A stretch of 64,000 nt of DNA from Oligoflexia bacterium (GTDB lineage: Bacteria > Bdellovibrionota > Bdellovibrionia > Bdellovibrionales > Bdellovibrionaceae), in the NCBI GenBank assembly GCA_016861345.1, contig BOLD01000012.1:33579-97578 (forward strand), written 5' to 3'. The notes beneath the pieces were generated by a model. That model did not search any database. It saw only the letters and a list, made by a program, of their open reading frames with translations, and was not told the origin of the DNA. Both the position numbers and the translations under genes were made by a program. The first letter of the stretch is position 1; every line of letters starts with the position of its first letter. Positions 27,182 through 35,608 of this stretch are shown in pieces.

Positions 27182-28420
27182 CTAAAATAAGCTTTCAAAA
27201 AATCCTTTAACTTTATTCGTCCATGAATGAAGTGACTCAGAAATGGCATCTTCGTGTGCGTGCTGTACACGATGCTTCGTCTGAGAGGCTCCATATAATA
27301 ACAATCCTACTGCAGTCGAGAAGACTGGGCTTTTCACGATCTCAGTCAGCCCACCCACTTTTCCAGGTGATCCCCGACGAACTGGAACGTCAAAAACGAA
27401 TTCCGCCATCTCTACTAATCCCTCAAGATGACTTGCGCCACCTGTCAGAACAATTCCTGAACCCATAAGTGGCAAAAGACCGCTCATACGAAGATCATTT
27501 TGCACAAGCTGAAGAGCTTCTTCAGCTCTTGGCTCAATGACTTCGGCCAAGTCTTTACGTAAAACTGTGCGAGATTTTCTTCCACCAACGCCTTCAACTT
27601 CAATCACTTGATCTTCGTTGACCATTGAAGCAAGAGCACAGCCATATTTTTTCTTGAGTTCCTCTGCAGAAATCTGAGGAGTTCTTAAGCCAATGGCAAT
27701 ATCCTGAGTAAAGTGCTGCCCACCGACAGGAACAACAGAAGTATGAGCAACGCTACCATTCACAAAGTAGACCAGATTGCAGGAGCCGCCGCCCATATCG
27801 ACAACACAGACTCCAAGACTTTTTTCATCATCACTTAAGACTGATCGAGCAGCGGCCAATTGATCTAAGACCAAACCAGCCACTTTCAAACCTGCGCGCT
27901 CAATACATTTTAAATTATTCGCAATCGCTGTCTGTCCACCGGTCACAATGTGAACGCTGGCTTCTAAACGAATTCCTGACATGCCGATGGGATCAAGAAT
28001 TCCATCTTGACCATCAACTTTGTACTCGCGTGGGATCACGTGAAGCACAGTCCGGTCAGTTGGTACTGCGACTGCCTTAGCGGCTTCAATCACACGCTCA
28101 ACATCCTGAGTGGTGACTTCTTTATTTTTGATCGCAACCATGCCTTTTGAATCAAAAGATTTAATATGCGAGCCGGAAACTCCGACCCATACATCTTGAA
28201 CCTTATATCCCGACATGAGTTCCGCTTCTTCTTTTGCTTTACGAATACTTTCCGTCGTTGCTTCAATATTCACAACGATACCTTGGCGAATACCGGTGTT
28301 CGGCGCAGTTCCCACTCCAACAATTTCAATCTGTCCATCCTCAGTAAGGGACCCAATGACAACTGCAACTTTTGTCGAACCGATATCTAAACCCGCAATA
28401 ACAGGGCGATTTGATTTCAT
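27182..28420 (-). CDS. ftsA: Cell division protein FtsA
   Basis: 412 residues. Actin-like ATPase that anchors FtsZ to the membrane. Phosphate-1 motif [14 protein letters not shown] at ~10-23, VVDMGGGS (phosphate-2) and GIVLTGGAS (adenosine motif) are in place, plus the C-terminal amphipathic helix [15 protein letters not shown] is 8 bases before the ATG. The 147-bp gap to ftsQ is unusually long for this cluster and contains a promoter-like sequence with palindromes, so ftsA-ftsZ-lpxH may have its own promoter. Confidence 0.96.
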   Translation of the reverse strand: MKSNRPVIAGLDIGSTKVAVVIGSLTEDGQIEIVGVGTAPNTGIRQGIVVNIEATTESIRKAKEEAELMSGYKVQDVWVGVSGSHIKSFDSKGMVAIKNKEVTTQDVERVIEAAKAVAVPTDRTVLHVIPREYKVDGQDGILDPIGMSGIRLEASVHIVTGGQTAIANNLKCIERAGLKVAGLVLDQLAAARSVLSDDEKSLGVCVVDMGGGSCNLVYFVNGSVAHTSVVPVGGQHFTQDIAIGLRTPQISAEELKKKYGCALASMVNEDQVIEVEGVGGRKSRTVLRKDLAEVIEPRAEEALQLVQNDLRMSGLLPLMGSGIVLTGGASHLEGLVEMAEFVFDVPVRRGSPGKVGGLTEIVKSPVFSTAVGLLLYGASQTKHRVQHAHEDAISESLHSWTNKVKGFFESLF

Positions 28421-28432
28421 ATGCTCGTCCTT

Positions 28433-28442
28433 AAGTTAACTT
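28433..28442. repeat. Palindrome AAGTTAACTT upstream of ftsA
   Basis: A perfect 10-bp palindrome just before the ftsA ribosome site. It overlaps a hairpin made of AACTTAG (28438-28444) and CTAAGTT (28450-28456) with a 5-base loop. The CTTAG/CTAAG core recurs in the nearby palindromes. Confidence 0.6.
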
Positions 28443-28485
28443 AGCTCAACTAAGTTTCTACAAAAGTCCTAATCCGATGACCTTT

Positions 28486-28527
28486 GTCTTAAGACCTAAG
28501 CTTAGGGTTGGTAATGCATACTGACAA
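28486..28527 (-). promoter_or_regulatory. Candidate ftsA promoter overlapping two palindromes
   Basis: Reading on the minus strand, TTGTCA (28527-28522) and TAAGCT (28504-28499) are separated by 17 bases, a good -35/-10 arrangement. The -10 lies inside the perfect 12-bp palindrome CCTAAGCTTAGG (28495-28506). A second perfect palindrome GTCTTAAGAC (28486-28495) lies at the predicted start site. The transcript leader to the ftsA ATG would be about 70 bases and holds another hairpin. This looks like a regulated promoter with an operator; the factor is unknown. Confidence 0.5.
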
Positions 28528-28567
28528 GAGTTTTTTGCGACTTATGCATTTTAATTGACGCGTATGA

Positions 28568-29332
28568 TTATTGTGAAATCGAGGACTCTTTCAGCCGAAC
28601 AAGTACTTTTTTTGACAAATTTGCATCAATCACTTTTGCAGAATAATTGTGAGCGTCCATGTATTCAATGACCTGGCCCACACGAACACTTTTCAGAGCC
28701 ACTTGCTCATGTCCCATTTTCACACGAACACCGTCGTAGATCAAAGTCATCCAGAATCCTTCTTTGTCATCATAATGAACTTCAGAAATTGTCTTCTGAG
28801 AGAAAGTTCCGTGCTTAGGAATTTCCTCTAGAACTTCGATTGCTTTTTTTCGAATATCCGGTTTTTTTTCAAAAATTTCACCCTGCAAAAGAGCAACATC
28901 AGGAGCTCTCCTTAACTCAACAGGGGAAAGCAATGTCCCATCAGAGACAACGGGAATAAATTGTCCACCACGTGTCACCATGAGCAACTTAACCTCTTTC
29001 ACTTTGACCGATGCCTTTAGCCGAGTCGGCCAACTGCGAGACAAGCTGATATCCTCTAACCATTTAAAATTTCCGACTTTCTTGATAACTTCAGACAATT
29101 GGATATTCCAAAGTGACATACCCCGATAGGGCTCAAGTGCTTTGTCCAATTCCGCCACCAAAGGTTGCAGATACTGTGGTTGATCCACAGAGTTTTCAAC
29201 AACAATATCGATGTGATCTATATTGAAAAAGCCAGCTTGATTCAAAGAATAAATTGCAGCAACGACAGCAGAGGGGAGCAAAACACACCCCACAAAAAGT
29301 CGAAAAATAAACTTCCAATTTCGTCGAATCAT
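28568..29332 (-). CDS. ftsQ: Cell division protein FtsQ
   Basis: 254 residues from the ATG at 29332; an in-frame upstream start at 29380 would add 16 residues and put charged sequence before the anchor. Short cytoplasmic part MIRRNWKFIFR, one membrane segment (LFVGCVLLPSAVVAAIYSL), then a POTRA domain beginning FFNIDHIDIVV and a beta domain with LEDISLSRSWPTRLKASVKVKE. FtsQ links early and late division proteins in the periplasm. Position upstream of ftsA-ftsZ supports the call. The 240-bp region upstream (29333-29573) is a divergent control region; no convincing -35/-10 pair was picked out for ftsQ, but CTTAG motifs recur there. Confidence 0.88.
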   Translation of the reverse strand: MIRRNWKFIFRLFVGCVLLPSAVVAAIYSLNQAGFFNIDHIDIVVENSVDQPQYLQPLVAELDKALEPYRGMSLWNIQLSEVIKKVGNFKWLEDISLSRSWPTRLKASVKVKEVKLLMVTRGGQFIPVVSDGTLLSPVELRRAPDVALLQGEIFEKKPDIRKKAIEVLEEIPKHGTFSQKTISEVHYDDKEGFWMTLIYDGVRVKMGHEQVALKSVRVGQVIEYMDAHNYSAKVIDANLSKKVLVRLKESSISQ

Positions 29333-29573
29333 TATTTCCAAATTGTACAGTGTGATCTCGCCAGCTTTGTAGTGAATCAAACAAACCCAGCCCTAAGTCC
29401 AACAAGAACTCACTTGATGACTAAGTGCACACATGTCTCAAAATGGATGGGCCAAATGACCTAAACGCGCCTAAACCGAACAAAATAAGGCATTCGACCA
29501 ACAGACAGCAGCTACAAAAATACATACATTCTCTGAAAGAACGGCGCGCTGTTCACCAACAAAAGGAGAAAAT

Positions 29574-29831
29574 ATGAAATCGATACTGATCACACTGAGC
29601 CTGATTTTGACTGCATCAGCTTCATTTGCAAAAGATGACTGCACAAAAGAACCAAAAGAAAAATGGATGTCGGAAGCAGACTTTAAGAAGAGAGTTGAGG
29701 CCGAAGGCTACACCATTAAAAAGTTTAAGCAACCCGGAACTTGCTATGAAATTTACGGCACTGATAAGACAGGAAAAAAAGTTGAAATCTATTTCAACCC
29801 TGTTGATTTCTCGATCGTCAAACAAAAGTAA
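29574..29831 (+). CDS. Small exported PepSY-like protein
   Basis: 85 residues; AAAGGAG precedes the ATG. Signal peptide MKSILITLSLILTASASFA, then a ~65-residue mature protein with WMSEADFKKRVEAEGYTIKKF and KKVEIYFNPVDFSIVK, the single-repeat layout of small PepSY-type domains. It is followed 30 bp downstream by a cytochrome b561-type gene, a pairing often seen in redox or heme-related loci. Function is inferred from this pairing only. Confidence 0.8.
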   Translation: MKSILITLSLILTASASFAKDDCTKEPKEKWMSEADFKKRVEAEGYTIKKFKQPGTCYEIYGTDKTGKKVEIYFNPVDFSIVKQK

Positions 29832-29861
29832 GCTCACAAACTGATAACTCAAGGAATGACG

Positions 29862-30380
29862 ATGGAAAAGATAAAGGCTTGGGATCTCTATATTAGAGTC
29901 TATCACTGGATGCTGGTCGCCATCGTCATTCTGAATTACACACTCCTCGAAGACGGGGATCTTCCTCACAAAGTTGCCGGCTACGTGGCCTGCGGTCTGG
30001 TCATTGTTCGCATCATCTGGGGATTTATTGGAAGCCCTTACGCCAGATTTTCCGAGTTCTTTCCGACTCCCAAAAAAGTTGTCTCTTACATCAATGAACT
30101 TCGACACGGTCGTCACCCCCGATATATCGGACATAATCCTCTTGGCGCCATCATGATGCTCTGGCTTCTTTTTTTAATATTAGCTATTGGTTTAACCGGC
30201 TGGCTTTTAGGTACAGATCTATTCTGGGGCTCCGAAGAAATGGAGAAAATCCACACTTACATCAGTCACACAATGTTGGTCAGTGCTGGCATACATGCCG
30301 CAGCGGCCGTACGCGAAAGTCTGATTCAAAAAGAAAACTTAATTCTGGCGATGATTCATGGATGGAAAAGAAAAAACTAA
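29862..30380 (+). CDS. Cytochrome b561-family membrane protein
   Basis: 172 residues from the ATG at 29862, preceded by AAGGA with 6-base spacing; the ATG at 29856 is too close to it. Four membrane segments. Histidines in YHWML, HKVAGY, HTYISH and GIHAAAA are in the positions that ligate two b hemes in Ni/Fe-hydrogenase-type b cytochromes. It probably passes electrons across the membrane to a periplasmic partner, perhaps the PepSY-like protein. Located in the dcw cluster but in opposite orientation, ending one base before the convergent murB stop. Confidence 0.85.
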   Translation: MEKIKAWDLYIRVYHWMLVAIVILNYTLLEDGDLPHKVAGYVACGLVIVRIIWGFIGSPYARFSEFFPTPKKVVSYINELRHGRHPRYIGHNPLGAIMMLWLLFLILAIGLTGWLLGTDLFWGSEEMEKIHTYISHTMLVSAGIHAAAAVRESLIQKENLILAMIHGWKRKN

Positions 30381-30381
30381 A

Positions 30382-31281
30382 TTACTTCCACTCGCCCAGA
30401 CGAAGCACTTCGGTTTTTAACTGCACACCCGTTTTTTCAAGCACAACCTGTTGAACATGGGTAATGACTTGCCAAATTTGTTTCGCCGTCGCGCCACCAG
30501 TGTTCACAATAAAATTAGCATGTTTCATAGAAACCTGAGCCCGCCCGATCGTAAACCCCTTTAATCCTGAAGAATCGATCAGCTGCGCTGCCTTGTAGCC
30601 CGTCTCAGCAGGCGGATTCACAAACACGGAACCACAACTTGGCATATCCAAAGGCTGCTTTGATAGCCGAATTTTGTTTGCCTGCTTAACTTGATCTAAA
30701 ATCGTTGGATCAGGATTCAGAGGGTAAGACAGCCCCACTTTTAAAATAATTCCTGGCTGCCAACCTGAGCAATGACGGTAATCCCATTTCAGTTGATCTT
30801 TTTGTAATCGAACGATTTCTCCGTTTGGTCTTAAGACATCAATCCAATCCGTGATCTCGACAAACTCTCTGGGAGTGATCATTTCTCCAACCCCAGCATT
30901 CATGGCGACACCACCACCGATGTCCCCTGGAATTCCCGCAAGAAAAAGTGCCGGTCCCAGTTTGTATTTCAAAAAAGTCTTCAACAGCTCAGACTTTGAA
31001 GTTCCCGATAGGGCCTCTATTGTTAATCTTTCGTGAGTCTCTTGGGCTTTCAGACCAGAGAAATTTTTCAAACAAATCGTGAGTCCCCTTATGCCCTGAT
31101 CTGAGATCAAAACATTGGTTCCTCCTCCTAAAACTTGAACAGGAAGGCCTTTAATTTGAGCCCAGCTCTGGGCCTCTTGAATTTCTTCAACTTTCTCTGG
31201 AAGACAAAAGAACTCAGCAGGGCCCCCAACAAGCCAAGACGTCATTGGCGCAAGTATAATATTTTCCTGAATCTTTACCAC
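30382..31281 (-). CDS. murB: UDP-N-acetylenolpyruvoylglucosamine reductase
   Basis: 299 residues from a GTG with AGGA 7 bases upstream. FAD enzyme that makes UDP-MurNAc. FAD-binding block VLGGGTNVLISD near residue 50-60, GIPGDIGGGVAMNAG near 110, catalytic SCGSVFVNPP near 210 and GGATAKQIW near the end show a type I/II MurB. It stands alone on the minus strand, flanked by plus-strand genes on both sides, although it normally sits between murC and ftsQ. Confidence 0.95.
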   Translation of the reverse strand: MVKIQENIILAPMTSWLVGGPAEFFCLPEKVEEIQEAQSWAQIKGLPVQVLGGGTNVLISDQGIRGLTICLKNFSGLKAQETHERLTIEALSGTSKSELLKTFLKYKLGPALFLAGIPGDIGGGVAMNAGVGEMITPREFVEITDWIDVLRPNGEIVRLQKDQLKWDYRHCSGWQPGIILKVGLSYPLNPDPTILDQVKQANKIRLSKQPLDMPSCGSVFVNPPAETGYKAAQLIDSSGLKGFTIGRAQVSMKHANFIVNTGGATAKQIWQVITHVQQVVLEKTGVQLKTEVLRLGEWK

Positions 31282-31364
31282 AAGCCCATCCTACTGAGGC
31301 AAAGGGGCCTTGTCATTGAAATCTCTTAATAAAAAGCCTATATCTTCTCCACCAAGGGGGGCTT

Positions 31365-32099
31365 ATGAACTTAAGGACTGTGCTTATTCTGGTTGGTTTT
31401 TTAAATGCAACCGCCTGTGCACCAAAATCTGATAACACACCCACCCCACCTTCTCAAAAGACAGTCACCTTGCCCTCTCCAGATCAAGCTCCTAACCCTG
31501 ATGTCTCTGCCCCGATTCCGTCCACTGAAAATCCAAACGACACTCCAATAAATACTCCTATCGACACCGAGCAACTGGTTCACCTTAAAAAAAGTAAACG
31601 CATTTGGATCAACCTTCAGGGCAACCTGTCTCTCTCTGATGGGGGAGATGCGAACGCACTGACCTGGACAAATGAAATCAATGCAGAGTGGGCTGATATT
31701 ACTTGGAGTGGGAACACTTTCTCTTTTAACTTTGACCGAAGCGAATTCCCTCATTCCAATACGGACATCACCATGGTCGTCATCGGTCAAGTGGCTCAAG
31801 ATGGAGCCAGCCTGCTATCACTAAGGGCGACACAGACAATCATCACTCGATTATCCAACAAAACCAACCAACAGACCACTTTCTCAATCGAACTTGAAAG
31901 TTTCCCGCTTCGTCAGTGGCGCGGAGGAAGCCCGAGTGACCTAGGAGCCTCTCTCTCTGGAATTGTTCTTCAGAAATATATCAAATCAGTCTCTTATAAA
32001 AATCAAAAAAACTGTATCGATGGGCTCGAGCAAAGCACTTATCTTCAGTCCGTTGACTACCCAAGTTCAACCCTTACTCTCTATTTTGGTCAGCAATGA
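31365..32099 (+). CDS. Lipoprotein, Pro/Thr-rich, unknown function
   Basis: 244 residues; AGGGGGG lies 3-4 bases before the ATG. MNLRTVLILVGFLNATAC is a lipoprotein signal with the lipobox at 15-18, followed by a Pro/Thr/Ser-rich linker to about residue 65. The remainder (from KKSKRIWINLQGNLSLS) is beta-rich without recognised motifs; two Cys are near the end (KNCIDGLE). It overlaps the thioredoxin-like gene by 4 bp (ATGA), heading a three-gene translationally coupled operon with a redox protein and a metalloprotease. Confidence 0.75.
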   Translation: MNLRTVLILVGFLNATACAPKSDNTPTPPSQKTVTLPSPDQAPNPDVSAPIPSTENPNDTPINTPIDTEQLVHLKKSKRIWINLQGNLSLSDGGDANALTWTNEINAEWADITWSGNTFSFNFDRSEFPHSNTDITMVVIGQVAQDGASLLSLRATQTIITRLSNKTNQQTTFSIELESFPLRQWRGGSPSDLGASLSGIVLQKYIKSVSYKNQKNCIDGLEQSTYLQSVDYPSSTLTLYFGQQ

Positions 32100-32614
32100 T
32101 ACATATTATAAAACGAAATTGGTTCAATATTATTCTCTCCATCATTATCCTGGCCATGTTGGTTCAGCGCCTCCCTTCGTGGATCGAGGCCTGGAAACTT
32201 CAAGGTCAAAAAGCTCCAAACTTTCAAGCCGAGACGCTTGATGGAACACAGGTGAATATTCCAGAGACTTTGCCCAAACCAGGTGCGCTGATTTTCTGGG
32301 CGACCTGGTGTGGCCCCTGTACCCTGGAGCTTTCTCGAATCAAAACAATGATTGAGAATAAAGAGCTTGATCCCAGTCTGATTCGTGCAATTTCGATCGG
32401 CGAAGATCCTGATCTTGTTAAAAAAACAGTCACTGATAGAAAATATAATTTTCCAGTCCTTATTGATACCCGAGAGACCTCAGCGAAGCTTTACAAAGTT
32501 TTTGCAACACCCACGATCATTATCTTTAATGAAAAAGGAGAAATTGACTGGGTGGGTACCGGCATCAGCCCTACACTTTCTATTCGGTTAAAAAAATTAG
32601 GAAAAAAGGAATGA
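32096..32614 (+). CDS. TlpA/ResA-like membrane-anchored thioredoxin-fold protein
   Basis: 172 residues with an N-terminal anchor (FNIILSIIILAMLV at ~10-23) placing the domain in the periplasm. The active site FWATWCGPC has Cys72 and Cys75, the CGPC variant typical of TlpA-like reductases. The cis-Pro segment FATPTIIIF is present. It probably reduces disulfides in exported proteins; a small Cys-containing metalloprotease and a lipoprotein overlap it by 4 bp on each side, so they could be clients. Confidence 0.88.
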   Translation: MIHIIKRNWFNIILSIIILAMLVQRLPSWIEAWKLQGQKAPNFQAETLDGTQVNIPETLPKPGALIFWATWCGPCTLELSRIKTMIENKELDPSLIRAISIGEDPDLVKKTVTDRKYNFPVLIDTRETSAKLYKVFATPTIIIFNEKGEIDWVGTGISPTLSIRLKKLGKKE

Positions 32615-33060
32615 TCGATTTGACTAAATTCTTATCAACAATCGTACTAACTTTTAGTTTTACAAGCCCAGAACCTGCAAAGCTTCAGTACAATCCAGAG
32701 TTCATTCTTCAAGCTGTGCTTGATTATAAAAAATTATCTTTTCGACCTGACGTTCGCTTGCCAGAAATCAAATATGAATCTCAAGCCACTCTTAAAGAAT
32801 TCCAAGATGATCTCGAACCCCAATGGGGATTTCGTCCAGAGGTCATCACCAATGCCTATGTGATCAAAAAAAATGTGATCTATCTGATCGATGAAAAAGA
32901 ATATTATGAACGACACCAGCGCTGCATAGATGATTCCCTTGCTCATGAGCTCGCTCACTACATCCAATCTCAATACCGAGGCTGGGATCTCAACGATGAC
33001 TCTCTTGAATGGGATGCCATTGATGTTCAAAACTGGTTTCGAGAAAATTATTGCCGTTAG
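32611..33060 (+). CDS. Small putative zinc metalloprotease (HExxH)
   Basis: 149 residues, overlapping the thioredoxin gene by 4 bp (ATGA). A weak hydrophobic N-terminus (LSTIVLTFSFT) may be an export signal. The zinc motif HELAH is at 112-116, within DDSLAHELAHYIQSQYR, the context of small M48-like or minigluzincin-type peptidases. Two Cys (RRCID-type near 105 and the C-terminal YCR) could form a disulfide made or broken by the upstream thioredoxin. No substrate is known. The third ligand is not identified. Confidence 0.7.
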   Translation: MIDLTKFLSTIVLTFSFTSPEPAKLQYNPEFILQAVLDYKKLSFRPDVRLPEIKYESQATLKEFQDDLEPQWGFRPEVITNAYVIKKNVIYLIDEKEYYERHQRCIDDSLAHELAHYIQSQYRGWDLNDDSLEWDAIDVQNWFRENYCR

Positions 33061-33124
33061 GGTTAAGGGCCTCTTAAACCCGCCCTAAACATCGAGGCTT
33101 TCGTCCGGCTCTAGTCAGAGAACT

Positions 33125-33157
33125 TGGAATAGCAGATGAGTTTCATCTGCTATTCCA
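33125..33157 (+). repeat. Perfect 15-bp inverted repeat before the SGNH hydrolase gene
   Basis: TGGAATAGCAGATGA (33125-33139) and TCATCTGCTATTCCA (33143-33157) form a perfect 15-bp stem with a 3-base loop. It ends 13 bases before the ATG at 33171. There is no T-run, so it is a leader hairpin or operator for the SGNH gene or a processing/stability structure at the end of the preceding operon. Confidence 0.85.
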
Positions 33158-33170
33158 TCATACTGAGATT

Positions 33171-33908
33171 ATGAAAAAGTCCCTTCTCATCTTTGCGACG
33201 ATCGTCTTTTCATTTTCGTTACAGGCGCAGAATTCATTTGAGACCTCAAAAATTTTATTTATCGGAGACTCGCACTCGTACGGTCGATACGGAGAAGTTT
33301 TAGATAAATATTTTCGTTCAAAAGCGAATCAAGTGACTTCGATTTCTGTCTGCGGCTCATCGCCCTCAACCTGGATCACGACAGAAAATAATTTGAAAGC
33401 GACAAATTGTGGGTACTGGAAAAAAACAGCCCCCGATAAAGAAATCCGAGCAAAATCTCATCAGCTTTCTTCTTTTTCTTCTGAAATGAAATCCTTGAAT
33501 CCCAATGTGGTTGTCATTTCACTTGGTACGAACTTTATGGGAAGCTCAAAAGGCTTTCTTGCTGAGAAGAAGCATATCGAATCTATGCTGAAGCTTGCTC
33601 AACAAACAAATACCAATTGCATTTGGATTGGCCCCCCTGATCTTGGAAAATCTCAATATAAGACCAACTTGGCGGCTGGGGTTGAGGAAATCAAAAAGTT
33701 GGTCGAATCTTACAAATGCTCATTTATCGATTCTTCTCAATTAACCAAATACCCTTCTGGAAAATCAGATGGGATACACTACGCCCCCTCTGAATCAGCA
33801 GAATGGGGCAAGGCCGTTCAAAAAGAAATTGAAGTTCGCTTCAACCAATTTGGAAAAATGAGAGGCAATACGCCACCCCCTACTCAACACCAACAAAGTG
33901 TTCAATAA
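33171..33908 (+). CDS. Secreted SGNH/GDSL-type hydrolase
   Basis: 245 residues with a signal peptide ending near LQAQ. Block I FIGDSHSYG (31-39; catalytic Ser in GDSHS), block III-like LGTNFMG and block V DGIHYAP (Asp and His) fit the SGNH hydrolase fold, which includes esterases and carbohydrate O-acetyl esterases. The Gly of block II is not clearly placed. A Cys pair (SVCGSS and TNCGYW) may form a disulfide. A strong hairpin precedes it. The SIMPL-domain gene follows 16 bp downstream, probably co-transcribed. Confidence 0.82.
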   Translation: MKKSLLIFATIVFSFSLQAQNSFETSKILFIGDSHSYGRYGEVLDKYFRSKANQVTSISVCGSSPSTWITTENNLKATNCGYWKKTAPDKEIRAKSHQLSSFSSEMKSLNPNVVVISLGTNFMGSSKGFLAEKKHIESMLKLAQQTNTNCIWIGPPDLGKSQYKTNLAAGVEEIKKLVESYKCSFIDSSQLTKYPSGKSDGIHYAPSESAEWGKAVQKEIEVRFNQFGKMRGNTPPPTQHQQSVQ

Positions 33909-33924
33909 ATGATTGGAGCTTTTG

Positions 33925-34641
33925 ATGAAAATATTTTTTACCATTCTTCTTTCACTTTCTTTTCTCTCACAAGCAAAAGCTGAATCACAGCCATCTCTCA
34001 TATCAGTGAATGGAGTCTCAGAAAAAAATGTGGATCCCAATATTCTTTCTTTGTCGATCGAGGTCTGGAGCAAAGCCACTCAAGCAAAAGTAGCTCAGGG
34101 GAATATCGCAATCGAATACAAACGCGTGCAATCGACACTGGAAAAGTTCAAAGTTAAAAAAGAAGACATTCAGACTGAAAGTTATTCTCTCAATCCTGAA
34201 TATGTTTACGATCAAAGAACCCAGCAAAATAAAATGACTGGATTTCGGGCTGCACAAACTTTGCGGGTAACGGTTCGAAAGACCGATGAAGCTGGCGGTC
34301 TACTGGATGGCCTGAGTTATGAGGGAAAAAGTGCAACCGCCGGGGTGAATCTGAATTCTATTTCTTGGGACGTAGATAACCGCGAGGCTCTCCAAGTCGC
34401 TGGACTAAGCGACGCGGTCAAGGCGGCAAAAATCAAAGCTGAAGAAATTGCAAAGGCAGCAGGAGTTAAAATTAAATCTGTTTATCATATTTCACACGGA
34501 TCATTTTCGGCCGAGCCCCGTCCTGTTCACCGTGGTGGATTCTCAAAATCAATGGCCCTGGCTGAGGCCGCACCCACAGAGCTTTCAAGTGGGCAAATCA
34601 AAGTCCGAGTTGAGGTTCAGGCTGCTTATCAGATTGAGTAA
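33925..34641 (+). CDS. Periplasmic SIMPL-domain (DUF541) protein
   Basis: 238 residues from the ATG at 33925, with GGAG 6 bases upstream; a TTG at 33913 is less likely. Signal peptide MKIFFTILLSLSFLSQAKA. The mature start ISVNGVSEKNVDPNILSLSIEV and the middle AGGLLDGLSYEGKSA-type segment are the SIMPL pattern (often G-x-G-x-V-x-x-x-P-D). Later, DAVKAAKIKAEEIAKAAGVKI and IKVRVEVQAAYQI complete the family. Such proteins form periplasmic oligomeric rings; in some bacteria they affect stress tolerance. Confidence 0.85.
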   Translation: MKIFFTILLSLSFLSQAKAESQPSLISVNGVSEKNVDPNILSLSIEVWSKATQAKVAQGNIAIEYKRVQSTLEKFKVKKEDIQTESYSLNPEYVYDQRTQQNKMTGFRAAQTLRVTVRKTDEAGGLLDGLSYEGKSATAGVNLNSISWDVDNREALQVAGLSDAVKAAKIKAEEIAKAAGVKIKSVYHISHGSFSAEPRPVHRGGFSKSMALAEAAPTELSSGQIKVRVEVQAAYQIE

Positions 34642-34663
34642 GCATTAACATAGAGGAGGAACC

Positions 34664-35599
34664 ATGGAAAAACAGGAATTTGCACCAGCACTTGCATGGA
34701 TTTTTTTGTCTGCCCCCAATAGTCCGGTCGATTGCTACCTGCGCTTTTCCACTGGTGAGCAACGTCTTCTTTTTCAAAAAAAAGGAACCGCTACAAGGAA
34801 AAATCTGATTCAAAATTTGATGAAAATTGGAGTTTATGAATTCGATATCCCAGATAGCCAATATCGATTTTACTTGGATCTAGTTGAGCAATCCATTGAA
34901 TCATCTTTTTGCATTGGGAAAATCTCTCAATTTCGGATGCAGAACCAACTGCAACACTTGCTCTTGCCATTAAAAGCACGACTCCCCTATGCTCTTCAGC
35001 AAATGCTCAAAGAAATTGCTCTGGACACTGACGAGGCTCGGAGAAAGTTCACTCTCCCCAACCACCCCGGAGATTTTGACCTGATTCAAACGCTTTTCAC
35101 GGACATCGATCTCGCGGCCTCTTCTTTAGATAAAGAGGCTGAGAATAAAGATAAGTTTGAAATCGAAACTCTTAAGAAAAAAGTCATTGCTCAAGCGAGC
35201 GAAATTGATCAACTCAAACAAATGCTTCATGATACCGAAACTGAATTGTCAAAAAGCGAGCTTGAAGCTAAACAAGCCATTGATGCCCAGTACGTCATTC
35301 AGGGCGAGTTCAATAAACTGAAAGATGAATTCGACGATATCAGCCGAAAATACAATATCACAAAAGGCGAAATCGAAGGGCTACTTTCAGGACATCAAGA
35401 CGCCAAACAAATCTATGCGAATCGGGTGGCCTCTTTGGAAAAGAGAATGGAAGAAATTCGAGCTGAGTCCCAGGATTTCAAATTGAAATACGCTAAAGAG
35501 ATTGATAAGAACAAAGAACTGCAGCGAAGTCTCAGCCAAGCCCAAACAAATCTGACCCGCACTGCAACAGCATTGAAGAAATTCACTGAAAAAAAGTAG
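34664..35599 (+). CDS. Cytoplasmic coiled-coil protein, unknown function
   Basis: 311 residues; GAGGAGG precedes the ATG. The first ~150 residues form a globular, partly hydrophobic part (FAPALAWIFLSAP, CYLRFSTGEQRLLFQ); no signal peptide. Residues ~155-311 form a long coiled coil with heptad pattern (LKKKVIAQASEIDQLKQML, then many Glu/Lys). Not recognised. Its neighbour on the plus strand is the SIMPL gene; it ends 9 bp before the convergent murC stop. Confidence 0.75.
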   Translation: MEKQEFAPALAWIFLSAPNSPVDCYLRFSTGEQRLLFQKKGTATRKNLIQNLMKIGVYEFDIPDSQYRFYLDLVEQSIESSFCIGKISQFRMQNQLQHLLLPLKARLPYALQQMLKEIALDTDEARRKFTLPNHPGDFDLIQTLFTDIDLAASSLDKEAENKDKFEIETLKKKVIAQASEIDQLKQMLHDTETELSKSELEAKQAIDAQYVIQGEFNKLKDEFDDISRKYNITKGEIEGLLSGHQDAKQIYANRVASLEKRMEEIRAESQDFKLKYAKEIDKNKELQRSLSQAQTNLTRTATALKKFTEKK

Positions 35600-35608
35600 A
35601 TTGATGCC

